Positions 1 through 7,977 of a stretch of 24,886 nucleotides of DNA are shown piece after piece. This stretch comes from Pavlovales sp. CCMP2436 (lineage: Eukaryota > Haptophyta > Pavlovophyceae > Pavlovales). A program made the translations under genes and the position numbers. How positions within the stretch are numbered: position 1 is the first letter of the stretch; the number at the start of each line of letters is the position of its first letter. The stretch covers positions 42,641-67,526 of the forward strand of contig MU631853.1 in assembly GCA_026770615.1 (NCBI GenBank), read 5' to 3'. The notes beneath the pieces are model-generated. The model ran no database searches. It was given only the letters and a program-made list of their open reading frames with translations, and was not told the DNA's origin.

Positions 1-630
1 AATCCGGCTCTGCGCCCGGACTGGTTATCAACCACTGATAGTCCAGTCAGTGTCTGCGGCCAGACCAGCACCACGCTGGATCCGTAGCCTGACATTTTCG
101 ATTTACGACCGTCTCCGCCTTCATCAATGCGCATAAGGTAGTTACATATTTATAAGCTGTATATAAGCAGTATTGTAACTAAGGAGCTAATTAGTCACGA
201 TCTGGCCGTGAATCTTAGCGAGAAGGGCAAGATGCGTCAAGCTCGTCTCAACGAGATGTTCTCTACACCGAAGCGATCGTCGCTTGTCTGAAGACGACAA
301 GGAGTTGCGTGTGTGAGCGGCATGTACTGCACACGTATGCGATGAGTACCCGGCAACGAGTGCACAACGCATTGTGACTACGCGTATACCCTGCACTCTT
401 CGTCTACGATTTGCAAGATGTTAACACCAAGTGCTGGCTCGTATGATCTAGCAAAATCGACGCTATAGCCGGTATTTACAGCCGAAACACCGTGCTATAA
501 CCGTCGCCTAATTAAAAAATATGCATTTAATGAATTTATAGATTTAATGAATTATGCGATTACGATGGTCAATAAATTCTCAGCATAACTATTTTTTATT
601 TGATTTATAGTATCCGAATTATGGACCAGA
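1..630. other. AT-rich intergenic region
   Basis: No coding region with recognisable homology is visible on either strand. A short hairpin lies at 19-48 (outer arms GACTGG/CCAGTC, inner arms TATCA/TGATA). The stretch 500-640 is strongly AT-rich and contains the probable polyadenylation region of the minus-strand thioredoxin reductase gene. Nothing else can be assigned. Confidence 0.6.
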
Positions 631-632
631 TA

Positions 633-638
633 TTTATT
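633..638 (-). terminator. Possible polyadenylation signal of the thioredoxin reductase gene
   Basis: Read on the minus strand this is AATAAA, in an AT-rich context about 350 nt after the TAA stop of the thioredoxin reductase. It would give a 3' UTR long enough to hold the candidate SECIS element. Whether this lineage uses AATAAA cannot be shown from the window. Confidence 0.35.
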
Positions 639-682
639 AAGAGGCGTTCCTCTGAACTCCTCTTTTTGGGGCCCAGTGGCGT

Positions 683-719
683 GGGCCACCCTAGGATGAG
701 GCCTTGAGGGGGGTGGCCC
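683..719. repeat. 9-bp inverted repeat (hairpin) in the thioredoxin reductase 3' flank
   Basis: The arms GGGCCACCC (683-691) and GGGTGGCCC (711-719) are perfectly complementary around a 19-nt loop. The hairpin lies between the candidate SECIS and the possible poly(A) signal on the transcribed minus strand. It lacks the quartet motif of a SECIS, so its role is unknown. Confidence 0.5.
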
Positions 720-775
720 GGCGGGCGCATCCTCGAGTGCACAAGGGGTGCAGAACCGCCTCTCTCCTCGGCCGA

Positions 776-836
776 CGATCTCAGGCTGTCCGCGTTGGCG
801 TAATTGCCAGCTGCGCGGGAGCCGTCACGTGTACCG
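776..836 (-). promoter_or_regulatory. Candidate SECIS element in the 3' UTR of the selenoprotein thioredoxin reductase
   Basis: On the minus strand, GTGAC (5' side) faces CTGAG (3' side). This arrangement allows the tandem G.A / A.G non-Watson-Crick quartet that defines eukaryotic SECIS elements. Above it, GGCT pairs with AGCC and CCGCG with CGCGG, giving a helix of about 9-10 bp. An apical part follows (TGGC/GCCA closing AATTAC). Below the quartet, CGGT pairs with ATCG. The element starts about 155 nt after the stop, a normal distance. The weak point is the apical A-rich motif: the usual 5'-side AAR position reads CAG here, and the AA lies in the terminal loop. It is the best candidate found by eye but has not been scored. 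Confidence 0.5.
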
Positions 837-990
837 ATGTGCTGCGAGGCACATACGGCGTGTCGGTGAGGCTGAGGGGCGGGGGGGCGCGGGCGCGACT
901 GTTCAACCGCTCAGTGCCAGCGCCGGCGGCGGAGGGGGCTGCGAGGCCCCGTCCGCCGCCGGTGAGGGCGCCAAGCGTGCGAACAGCCGC

Positions 991-2755
991 TTAGCCTCAG
1001 CAGCCCGACTGCTCCGCGCTGGCGCCGGAGCTCTTCGTCGTCTTTAGCGTTGTGAACTGCTCGGCATTGGTCGGGTGGATGCCAACCGTGTCGTCGAAGG
1101 TCTCCTTGGTGGCCCCCAGCTTCATGGCCGCCGCGAAGCCCTGCGTGATCTCGCCGGAGTTCGGGCCGCACACGTGGAAGCCGATGATCTTCTCGTTCTC
1201 CAGCTTGCTCACCACCAGCTTGGCGTAGCAGGCGTTGTCGCCGCGGTGCGGAAGCGTCCACTCGAGCGGCTTGAAGAAGGAGTGGTACACCTCCACGTTG
1301 GGCTGCGCGGCGGGCGGGTGGGGGAGGGGATGGGGGGGGGGGAGCTGTCAGCCATTGGCAGCGGGCGCGGGCGTGCGGAAGGTGGGCGCAGGGGGACGGG
1401 GCAGGAGTGGCGCGCACGTCGCCGAGCTTGGCGATGGCATCCTCCTCGGAGAGACCGATGGTGCCGTACTCGAGCGGGGTGAAAACGGTGGTGGGCACCA
1501 GCTCGTAGTCCATCTGCTTGCTGCTGCCGCCGTACAGCCGCTTGGCGAGCAGCTTGCCCGCCTGGATGGCCACCGGCGTGAGCTCGGGCCGGCCGTCGAG
1601 GATGTCTCCCAAGGCGTACACGTGCGGCACGTTGGTCTGCTCGTTGGTGGCGAGCACCTTGCCGTTGTGCGGGCTGAGCGCCACGCCCAGCTTCTCCAGC
1701 CCGATCTTGCTCGTCTCCGCGTCACGTCCGATGGCGACGAGGACGGTGTCGAAGAGGCCCTCGCCCGTGCTCCCGTCGGCGAACTGCCAGCACACCCTCT
1801 TCTTGCCACCCTCGGCGGGCGCCACGGAGGTGGGCACCGCCTGCTCGATGAAGACGGTGCCGTGCTCCTTCATGTAGCCCACTAGCTGCCCCGCCATCTG
1901 CTGGTCGAAGCCACGTAGCGGGATGGAGCGCATCATCACCGTGGCCTGCATGCCGAGCCCCTGGATGAAGCCCGCGCACTCCAGCGAGATGTAGCTCGCA
2001 CCGATGCAGAGCGTGTGGCCCGGCGGCGCGGGCAGCGAGAAGAGATCGTCGCTCGAGATCACGTGCTCCCTGCCGCCCGGGATGTCGGGGTACTTGGGGC
2101 GGCCCCCCGTGGCGATCACGAAGCGCGCGGCGGTGAGCTCGGTCTTGGCGCCCTTCTTGTCGGTCAGCTCCAGCGTGTGCGCGTCCTTGAAGACGGCGTA
2201 CGAGTTGAGGTACTTGACCTTCTCGCCCATGAGGTCGGAGCGGTAGCCGAAGTTGATCGACTTGATGTGTTGCTGGATGTTCTCCACCATGCTCTCCCAC
2301 TTGTGCGGAATGCCCTTGGGTACCTCCCAGCCGAAGCTGCGCGCGTCACTCATGCCCTCGCCGAGCAGCGCGGCCTGGTGCATCAGCTTCTTCGGGATGC
2401 AGCCGACGTTGACGCAAGTGCCGCCCAGACCCCACTTGGTCCCGATCGGCGAGGGCTGCACGAAGTCGCACAGCGCCACCTTGGCGCCGAGCGAGGAGGC
2501 GTCCTTGGCGCACGCCAGGCCGCCCGAGCCGCCGCCAATCACCTGCGGCGCGCGTGGGGGGCGGGCAGGGCGTCAGCTGAAGAAGCCCTCGCTCAAGGGC
2601 GGGGCAGGGCCAGCGTGCACCATAAGGTCGTAGTCGTACTCATGCGGGCCCTCCATGCCGTCATAGATCGCCGAGAGGGGCGCGGGCGCGGAAACGCCGG
2701 TGGTTGCCGCCTGGGCTTCCGTCACCGCGGCGCTACCGGTCAGCCAGCTCATCAT
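991..2755 (-). CDS. TXNRD: Thioredoxin reductase, selenoprotein form (C-terminal Gly-Cys-Sec-Gly), 3 exons
   Basis: This is a large-type NADPH-dependent thioredoxin reductase, an FAD enzyme that reduces thioredoxin through an N-terminal disulfide and a C-terminal Cys-Sec pair. Exons are 2755-2621, 2542-1418 and 1302-991. Introns of 78 and 115 nt are GT-AG and phase 0. The product is 523 residues, close to animal TrxRs. Visible motifs are FAD-binding GGGSGG (about 47-53), redox CVNVGC (88-93), NADPH-binding [20 protein letters not shown], the FAD motif ALGDIL, and the catalytic HPTNAE (His496, Glu501). The end reads SGC-TGA-GGC-TAA, so TGA (997-999) is decoded as Sec522 and TAA is the stop. 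A candidate SECIS lies downstream. The start ATG at 2755 (MMSWL) is preferred. An in-frame ATG at 2920 would add a basic N-terminus, possibly mitochondrial, but that stretch overlaps a duplicated non-coding motif. Standard gene finding would truncate the protein at the Sec codon. Confidence 0.95.
997..999 (-). other. In-frame UGA selenocysteine codon
   Basis: The minus strand reads GGC TGC TGA GGC TAA. This encodes the Gly-Cys-Sec-Gly-stop tail found in animal and many algal thioredoxin reductases. The codon lies two codons before a true TAA, exactly where the family has Sec. A plain stop would remove the active-site selenol. Confidence 0.93.
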
Positions 2756-2849
2756 GGCGGGCAGGCGCCGGGCGGACAGCCGGCGGGCGAGGCGCGCGAG
2801 AAGGATGGTCCCCGACTCGGTCGGGTTGGCACCAAGCGCCCGCCTTCGA

Positions 2850-2895
2850 TGCTCACCGCTTCCGCGCTTTCGCTCCGCCTTTTTTAAAAGCGTTC
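2850..2895. repeat. Duplicated promoter-like motif upstream of thioredoxin reductase (copy 1)
   Basis: A motif of roughly 45 bases (GCTCACCGC, then a TTCCGC/TTTCGCTCCGCC stretch, then TTTTTTAAAA) recurs at 3053-3103 as GCTCACCGCC, TTTGCCGC, GGTTCCGCC, TTTTAAAAAA. The two copies are about 200 bp apart on the same strand and lie upstream of the minus-strand gene. They could be duplicated promoter sequence with a TTTAAA-like core or a repeat remnant. The duplication argues that sequence upstream of 2755 is regulatory rather than coding. Confidence 0.4.
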
Positions 2896-2931
2896 TGCCG
2901 AATTCTGCGTCTAGCGGCATCTTCAAAGCTT

Positions 2932-2973
2932 GATTACAACCGACGACGACGAGAGGACTCGAGCGGAATAAAT
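2932..2973 (+). repeat. 3'-end fragment of the OTU-bearing LINE-like repeat (copy E)
   Basis: This stretch carries the family's terminal signature: ACCGACGACGACG, then GAGGACTCGAGCGGAATAAA. It matches the last 40 or so bases of the longer copies ending near 6335, 7978 (reverse), 22516 and 23868. Only the extreme 3' end is present, as expected for a severely 5'-truncated insertion. Confidence 0.7.
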
Positions 2974-3692
2974 CATTTAAAATTATATAAAGTACTTAGT
3001 CCGGTTCAGCTTTTCACTGAGCACCGAGAGCTGGCTCCAGCAATCGATCCGAAGCTCACCGCCTTTGCCGCTTTGGTTCCGCCTTTTAAAAAAAGAACGA
3101 CATTTTTTCCCCCGCAATTTCTTCCGTGCAACAACCGACTAACCTGGTAAAGGTTGTCGTGCAGCTTGAATCCTCAGCCAGTCAGTCAGCCAGACTATCC
3201 TCACACAGGGAGATGTAAATTTGATAATTATGTTATTTTGTTAAGATGACCCTTCAACACACCCGCAAGCGCCATGTGCGTGCTATGGGCGGGATGCGAT
3301 GCACCTGAGCGTGTTCTCCAAGTTCCTCGAGCAGGCTGGACGACACGCGGTACAACAATTATCGAAACTGACGCTGTTTTCTAAAAGTCGAGCTAGACTT
3401 CCGGCAGTGACTTAAGAAAAGAAAAAAAATAATAAACCCCCCAAGGCAAAATCACCCCCGAGTGATGAGGGGCTGCGGGGGGTAGCCTCGACTCAGTTTT
3501 TGTTTTTTTAAAGTTTAATTTTGAGGAAAAAAAATAAACACTTAAATTTCAGCAAGATGGCGGCGTCCGATCATGACGAGGCAGGCCCAAACCCCCCTCC
3601 TGCCACGACTCCGAGGCTTCCAACCGCTCCCCATCGCTCACACCCCCCCCCTCCCTCACCTATCGTGCTGCTCTGCTCGCGCGCAGCTGCTC
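2974..3692. other. Intergenic region between divergent thioredoxin reductase and NudC-like genes
   Basis: The region contains the second copy of the duplicated promoter-like motif (3053-3103), A/T homopolymer runs (3415-3435, 3498-3535) and a 23-nt string (3246-3268) repeated in an intron of the Nudix gene. It serves as the divergent promoter region for both genes. An in-frame ATG at 3573 could lengthen the NudC-like protein, but the sequence there is Pro/His-rich, ends in a pyrimidine-rich CAG, and may be leader or intron. Confidence 0.5.
3246..3268 (+). repeat. 23-nt dispersed repeat, copy 1
   Basis: The 23-nt string beginning ATGACCCTTCAACACACC is identical to 20864-20886, which lies inside intron 2 of the NUDT6-like gene. 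Similarity stops abruptly on both sides. It may be the remnant of a dispersed element. Confidence 0.6.
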
Positions 3693-4926
3693 ATGATGGT
3701 CGCCGGGCGGGCTGGCGGGATCGCGCCGCTGCTCGACGCAATCTTCAGCTTCCTCTACCGCAAGACCGACTTCTACCACATCATGCAGGAGGGCGAGAAC
3801 ATGGGCTTCCCGCCCGGCATGGCAGAGAAGCTCGTGCTCAGCCACTTTCACAAGTACGAGAAGCTCGCGGTCGAGGCACGCGCTACGCACGCTAAGGGGG
3901 GGGCCAAGGCGGCACTGCCGCCTGCGCCCAATGCGGCAGCGCCGTCCGCACCCGCGCCCGCACCTGCGCCGACGGCAGGCGCGGCTGCCGCCGCTCCGAG
4001 GCCGGCGGTTCTTCTGGCTGCCGCTGCCGCGGCCGTGCCGCTAGCCGTGCCGCTAGCGGCGCGCACGATTGACTCGCGCGATTTGGCGGCGGCGGTGACG
4101 GGCAACTCGCACCTGCCGGCTGCCGTTGCGCTCGAGTCCACGTACAACGGCGGGCAGACGGACGTGTACGTTTGGGAGCAGACCGTGGGCGACGTGACGA
4201 TCACAGTGCCGTTGCCGCCGGGCACACGCGCAAAGGACATCGTCTGCACGATCGGCCGCCGCCACCTGACGCTGGCGGTGAAGGGGGCGGCGGCGCCGGT
4301 ACTGGACGCAGACTACCCGTGCGACGACCGCAACAACCAAAAGGTGTGGGAGCGGGTGAAGCTGGACTCGTGCTTTTGGAACCTGGTTGACGGCAAGTGC
4401 CAGATCTACCTCGAGAAGGAGCGCGAGTGCTGGTGGAAGTCGGCTCTGCACGGCGACGTCGAGATCGACACGACGAAGGTGGACTCGGTCAAGCACGTGC
4501 AGGACTATGACGGCGAGACGCAGGGCGCGATCCGCAAGATCATGTTCGACCAGGAGCAGAAGCGCAAGGGGCTACCCACCTCCGACGAACTGGCACAGCA
4601 GGATGTGCTCAAGCAGGTAAACGAAGAAGAAGAAGAAGAAGAAGAAGGGCAGCGCAAAGACTGCACGGATCAAGTCCTCCCCCCCCGCCGCCGCCGCCGC
4701 GCCCTCCGCCCCGCCCCGTAAGCTGACCCTCGAGTTGCTTCGCTCCGCTACCCCCACTGGGCAGGCCTGGGACGCGGAGGGCTCGCCCTTCAAGGGCACG
4801 CCATTCAACCCTTCGCTGATCGGAAACGCGGCGGACCCCGCGGGCGCGATACCCGGCATGCCCGTGCCCAGCGACGAGCCAGCGGGGCCGGAGCGGCCAC
4901 GGAACGCCGAGCTGCCCGATGAATAA
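3693..4926 (+). CDS. NUDCD3: NudC domain-containing protein (NUDCD3-like), 2 exons
   Basis: This is an HSP90-associated NudC-family cochaperone. Animal NUDCD3 stabilises dynein intermediate chain and other clients in the cytosol. Exons are 3693-4616 and 4765-4926. The intron (148 nt, GTAAAC...CAG, phase 0) joins KQ to AWDAEG. The predicted product is 361 residues, matching the usual family length. The N-terminus holds the family signature FLYRKTDFY (about 20-28) and GFPPG (38-42). An Ala/Pro-rich linker spans about 65-125. The CS domain runs from about 154 to 255 (VYVWEQTVGDVTI, VPLPPGT, then WNLVDGKCQIYLEK and the WW pair). The tail has FDQEQKRKGLPTSDEL and FNPSLI. ATG 3693 is chosen because the family signature begins shortly after it; an ATG at 3573 or an upstream exon remains possible. 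The intron begins with a GAA run that would read as poly-Glu if retained. Confidence 0.92.
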
Positions 4927-5200
4927 GATTTGTACTCAACTCGATATTAAACGTGCGGCATAGCTTCACAGACAGCCAGGCGCCAGCCCTCTGGAGCGTG
5001 CCCTTACATTATTATATTCTGAATAAAACATATTAATCTTAATATTCATTTATGAATATGTGCGGCACGAGAGTTAGTTAGGTTGTTTTCTAAATTTTAT
5101 GTATTAACTTTAAGTCAACTTGGCGCACGTGGCCCGCCCCAGACTGAGACTCCCGCCGCGCCCGCGGCAAACTGAAACGGTGCAGATTGAGTACGTGCGG
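4927..5200. other. Intergenic region after the NudC-like gene
   Basis: This AT-rich stretch contains AATAAA at about 5021, a plausible polyadenylation signal about 100 nt past the stop. No gene is visible. Confidence 0.45.
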
Positions 5201-5356
5201 ACCGGCTCTTAGAAAGCCCCGCAGGGCCCCCGGGGGCCCCGCCGGAGGCGCCTATGTGACTAACATATAACTAACTTGTCACATAGCCCGGGGGCCCACG
5301 GGGCCCCACGGATACCGCGGATAATCCCCGTACGTTACGCCTTTTCTAAGAGCCGG
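5201..5356. mobile_element. Small fold-back MITE with 14-bp terminal inverted repeats
   Basis: CCGGCTCTTAGAAA (5202-5215) is the exact inverse complement of TTTCTAAGAGCCGG (5343-5356). The flanks carry the direct repeat CGTGCGG (5194-5200 and 5357-5363), a plausible target-site duplication. Inside, GC-rich blocks around GGGGGCCCC mirror each other and CTATGTGAC pairs with GTCACATAG, so nearly the whole element can fold back. There is no coding capacity; this is a non-autonomous DNA element. A 23-nt piece of its centre reappears inverted at 22670-22692. Confidence 0.85.
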
Positions 5357-5366
5357 CGTGCGGTCA

Positions 5367-5562
5367 CGCCCGCAGTCATCGCCGACACCCCACATCGTTA
5401 GTTACTAGTTAAATACGAATTTTGCTGGGAAAGCCCGCGACTAACGTTTGGGTCGTGACCGTTACCCCCGCGCCCGCAGTCGCCGACTGACAACCCATAT
5501 CGTTAGTTAGTCATTACGCGAAATTCAGGGTTGGCGACTTAAACGTTAAGGTCGTGCCCGTT
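5367..5562 (+). repeat. Diverged tandem duplication, about 104-bp period
   Basis: Unit 1 (5367-5463) and unit 2 (5471-5562) share landmarks in the same order: CGCCCGCAGTC, GCCGAC, CCCA(C/T)ATCGTTAGTTA, GACTAACGTT or GACTTAAACGTTAAG, and GGTCGTG(A/C)CCGTT. They are diverged by substitutions and small indels. No coding potential is apparent. The duplication directly abuts the MITE. Confidence 0.7.
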
Positions 5563-5690
5563 TGCGAAGAGCGAAGAACGCAAATGGCGAGACGCGACGC
5601 GGTGGCACTTTACTTTCACGACACAAAATTACCTTTACTCTGTCGAGCAGAGCTCCTAGCGGGGCTCCCATTATATGATGTCAAAAATAA

Positions 5691-6337
5691 GGGGTGGACA
5701 GCCCAGTCACAGCCCAGTCAGTCCTGAGAGGCAGCACAAAATCCCTACATCATGAGCTTATCATGGATTCGCGTGGAGCTAGGGCAGGAGGGTATGCGTT
5801 ATTTCCATCAATGAAGGGAAGTCACTGTTTGAAGCGATATGTGAAGTCCAGCCCTAGGGTCATGAGCTGACGCAGTGACGGAGTCCAACAGGAAAAAAGG
5901 ATGGTAAAAGGATACGGCGGAGGTGGGTGGGCCGGATAGACTGTGGGTGAGTTAGGGCCTAGGCGGGGGTGTGTGGGTGGGTTGTGGGGGTGGGGATGCG
6001 GAGTAACGGAGGTGGTGACGTGGGCGGTGGAAGATTCGGCAGCGGAGGAGACGGATATATGGCATCTATGATGTACTTCGAACGTGGGCGGCTGGGACGA
6101 GGGCGACAGCGGCACAGGTCTCCCGACGACGGCGGCGGCGAAGAGGACAATTTGGCAAGGATCTGGGCGCGTTCGGCAACTCAACGATGTAATTTTTATC
6201 GGTGAATGTGATGGCCCTTCAGCTGAATGGGCGCAGCTGGAGGTACCTGCTGGCACGGCGGGTTCACTCCTGGAGTGACGTCGTTATGAACCGATGACGA
6301 TGACAGCGACGATGAGGGGTCTCGAGCGGAATGAATT
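5691..6337 (+). mobile_element. 5'-truncated copy A of the OTU-bearing LINE-like repeat
   Basis: It aligns by eye with 23358-23868: GGGTGGACAGCCC, GAGCTTATC, ATGCGT(T/A)AT, TCCATC(A/G)ATGAA, then a purine-rich stretch, AACGTGGGCGGCTGGGACGA, CTCAACGATGTAATTTTT, and the terminal CTCGAGCGGAAT(G/A)AA. The coding tail of the OTU domain is decayed by indels and no open frame remains. This is the oldest-looking copy. A separate dispersed repeat follows directly at 6341. Confidence 0.8.
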
Positions 6338-6340
6338 ATG

Positions 6341-6380
6341 TTACTGATAGGGATTCAAGCTGGCGTCTGACTGTTCTGAA
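6341..6380 (+). repeat. Dispersed repeat R2 (copy 1)
   Basis: TTACTGATAGGGATTCAAGC continues with TGGCGTCTGACTGTTCTGAA. The same sequence occurs at 22213-22273 and, more diverged, at 9597-9660 and 22520-22586. Here it sits immediately 3' of LINE-like copy A, as the copy at 22520 sits after copy C. Confidence 0.75.
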
Positions 6381-6664
6381 TTTATATATCAATGAAGGGG
6401 GGTTCCGGCTGGTGGTGTTTCAAATTCAAGTCAAGCTGATCTTAGCGCTCCGACTATGTATTGTGATTAAATTATGCGCAGGGACGCGGCGGCGCGATGC
6501 GACGATGAGTTAAGTTCGTGGCGGAGATACGACGCGGAGAGTAGGATAGCGCATGAGACGACCGGTGCGCTGACCCTCCCAGGTCATCCCGTTGTTCGGG
6601 CAAATCACTGGACGGACGTTAAAATTAGAACCATTTTAAAAAGTCATTTAATTAAAAAAATAGG
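6381..6664. promoter_or_regulatory. Upstream region of the plastid-type SDR gene
   Basis: This spacer becomes AT-rich just before the ATG (AAAATTAGAACCATTTTAAAA, then TTTAATTAAAAAAATAGG). A TTTTAAAA core lies about 30 bases before the start and may serve as a promoter or leader. No gene is visible. Confidence 0.35.
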
Positions 6665-7669
6665 ATGGCGCAAACTCTCGTGTTCACGCTCCTGGCGTCC
6701 GTTGCGGGCGCCGCGCGCGTGGCGCCCCGCCACAGCGTGCTGGGCACGAGCGCGAGGAGCCATGTGCGCATGGTTGGAAATGCCGACAAGCCGGGTGTGG
6801 TCATCACCGGCGGCGCGGCCGGTGTGGGGTGGGCGTACGCGGTCGAGTTCTCGGAGCGCGGCTACCCCGTGGTGATCTGCGACGTCAAGGACACGAGCGC
6901 GGCCATCGCTGCGATCCGGCAGCGCGTGCCCAATGGCGCGCCCGTCTTTGGCACGCAGTGTGACGTGAGCGACTCAGCGAGCGTGGAGCTGCTCGGCGAG
7001 TTCGCCAAGGAAAAGCTCGGCACCGTCGGCTGGTGGATCAACAACGCTGGCATCAACGGCGGCCGCCGGCCGTTCGTCGACGTGCCGATCAAGGCGGTCG
7101 AGGCAGTGGTCAAAGTGAACCTCCTCGGCGTGCTCTACTGCACGCAGGTGGCCATCAAGCTCATGCATGAGCAGCAGGGCTCCCAGGGGCACATCTTTAA
7201 CACCGTCGGCTCGGGCGTCAAGGGCGGCGGCACGCCCGGCTACGTCACGTACGGCGCGACCAAGCGCGGGCTGCCGCAGATGACAGACTCGCTCGTGAAG
7301 GAGCTCACCGTCGGCGTGCAGGGCTATGACCGCAAGCCCACTAAGGGCGTGGCCAACTGCCACACGCTCTCGCCCGGAATGGTCTTCACTGACCTCCTGC
7401 TCGACGACTCGACCCCGGAGCTGCGCAAGTTCCCCTTCGGCGTGCTCGCCGCACAGCCCGAAGAGGTAGCTGCCGACCTCGTGCCCAAGATCCTCGCGAC
7501 GAGCGGGCAGGGCGCCAAGGTGGAGTTCCTCTCCACCGACCGCGTGCTGGTCAAGTTCTTTGAGCGCTTTCTGCTCGGCAAGAAGTCGCTCTACATCGAC
7601 GACGACGGCAACGTCATCAAGAAGCCCGGCGCGCAGTACACAGAGAACGGCAACCGCGCACTGTACTAA
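6665..7669 (+). CDS. Plastid-type short-chain dehydrogenase/reductase, NOL (chlorophyll(ide) b reductase)-like
   Basis: This is a classical NAD(P)-dependent SDR in one exon of 334 residues. The Rossmann motif TGGAAGVG is at 48-55, D99-V101 is the adenine-ring position, NNAG is at 126-129, a catalytic Ser is near 183, and YGATK (Tyr196, Lys200) is the active site. The order WINNAG, HIFN, YGATKR, HTLSPGMVFTDLLL, then a C-terminal FFERFLLGKKSLY follows plant NOL/NYC1-type chlorophyll(ide) b reductases, which start chlorophyll b breakdown in chloroplasts. Residues 1-17 are hydrophobic (LVFTLLASVAGA, cleavage likely near AGA-AR). A basic Ser/Arg stretch to about 36 follows, as in bipartite plastid targeting in algae with complex plastids. 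If the host has chlorophyll c and no b, the substrate must differ, so I call it NOL-like only. Confidence 0.88.
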   Translation: MAQTLVFTLLASVAGAARVAPRHSVLGTSARSHVRMVGNADKPGVVITGGAAGVGWAYAVEFSERGYPVVICDVKDTSAAIAAIRQRVPNGAPVFGTQCDVSDSASVELLGEFAKEKLGTVGWWINNAGINGGRRPFVDVPIKAVEAVVKVNLLGVLYCTQVAIKLMHEQQGSQGHIFNTVGSGVKGGGTPGYVTYGATKRGLPQMTDSLVKELTVGVQGYDRKPTKGVANCHTLSPGMVFTDLLLDDSTPELRKFPFGVLAAQPEEVAADLVPKILATSGQGAKVEFLSTDRVLVKFFERFLLGKKSLYIDDDGNVIKKPGAQYTENGNRALY

Positions 7670-7977
7670 GAGCATCCACAGGGCAGCAGCCTTTGGCAGC
7701 CCCCTGTGCCGTGTCGGTTGTATCTGTCTGCACACTCACAGTCACGTCGAGACACAGAATTGCATTTTACATTTTTGAATTTATATGGCTTGTTGCAATT
7801 GTAGTAAATATGAAAATAGGCCTCACGGCGACACTTCATCGGACTACAGTGGGAATCGGACTCACGGTTCGTTCGGGGCGGCTCCACGGAACCAGATAAA
7901 ACACCAGATGTAATACATTGGTACACGATTCAAGAGTCACGTGGATCTTGTGAAGTCTTGTCTTCTAACTCTGTATG
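7670..7977. other. 3' flank of the SDR gene
   Basis: The stretch between the SDR stop and the reverse-oriented LINE-like copy B is AT-rich in the middle (7760-7820). No second gene, RNA gene or clear AATAAA close to the stop was recognised. Confidence 0.4.

Noticed and set aside
1075..2887. Several plus-strand ORFs of 100-290 codons across the thioredoxin reductase locus
   Set aside because: They are shadows on the opposite strand of a GC-rich coding sequence, and only the minus strand shows family motifs.
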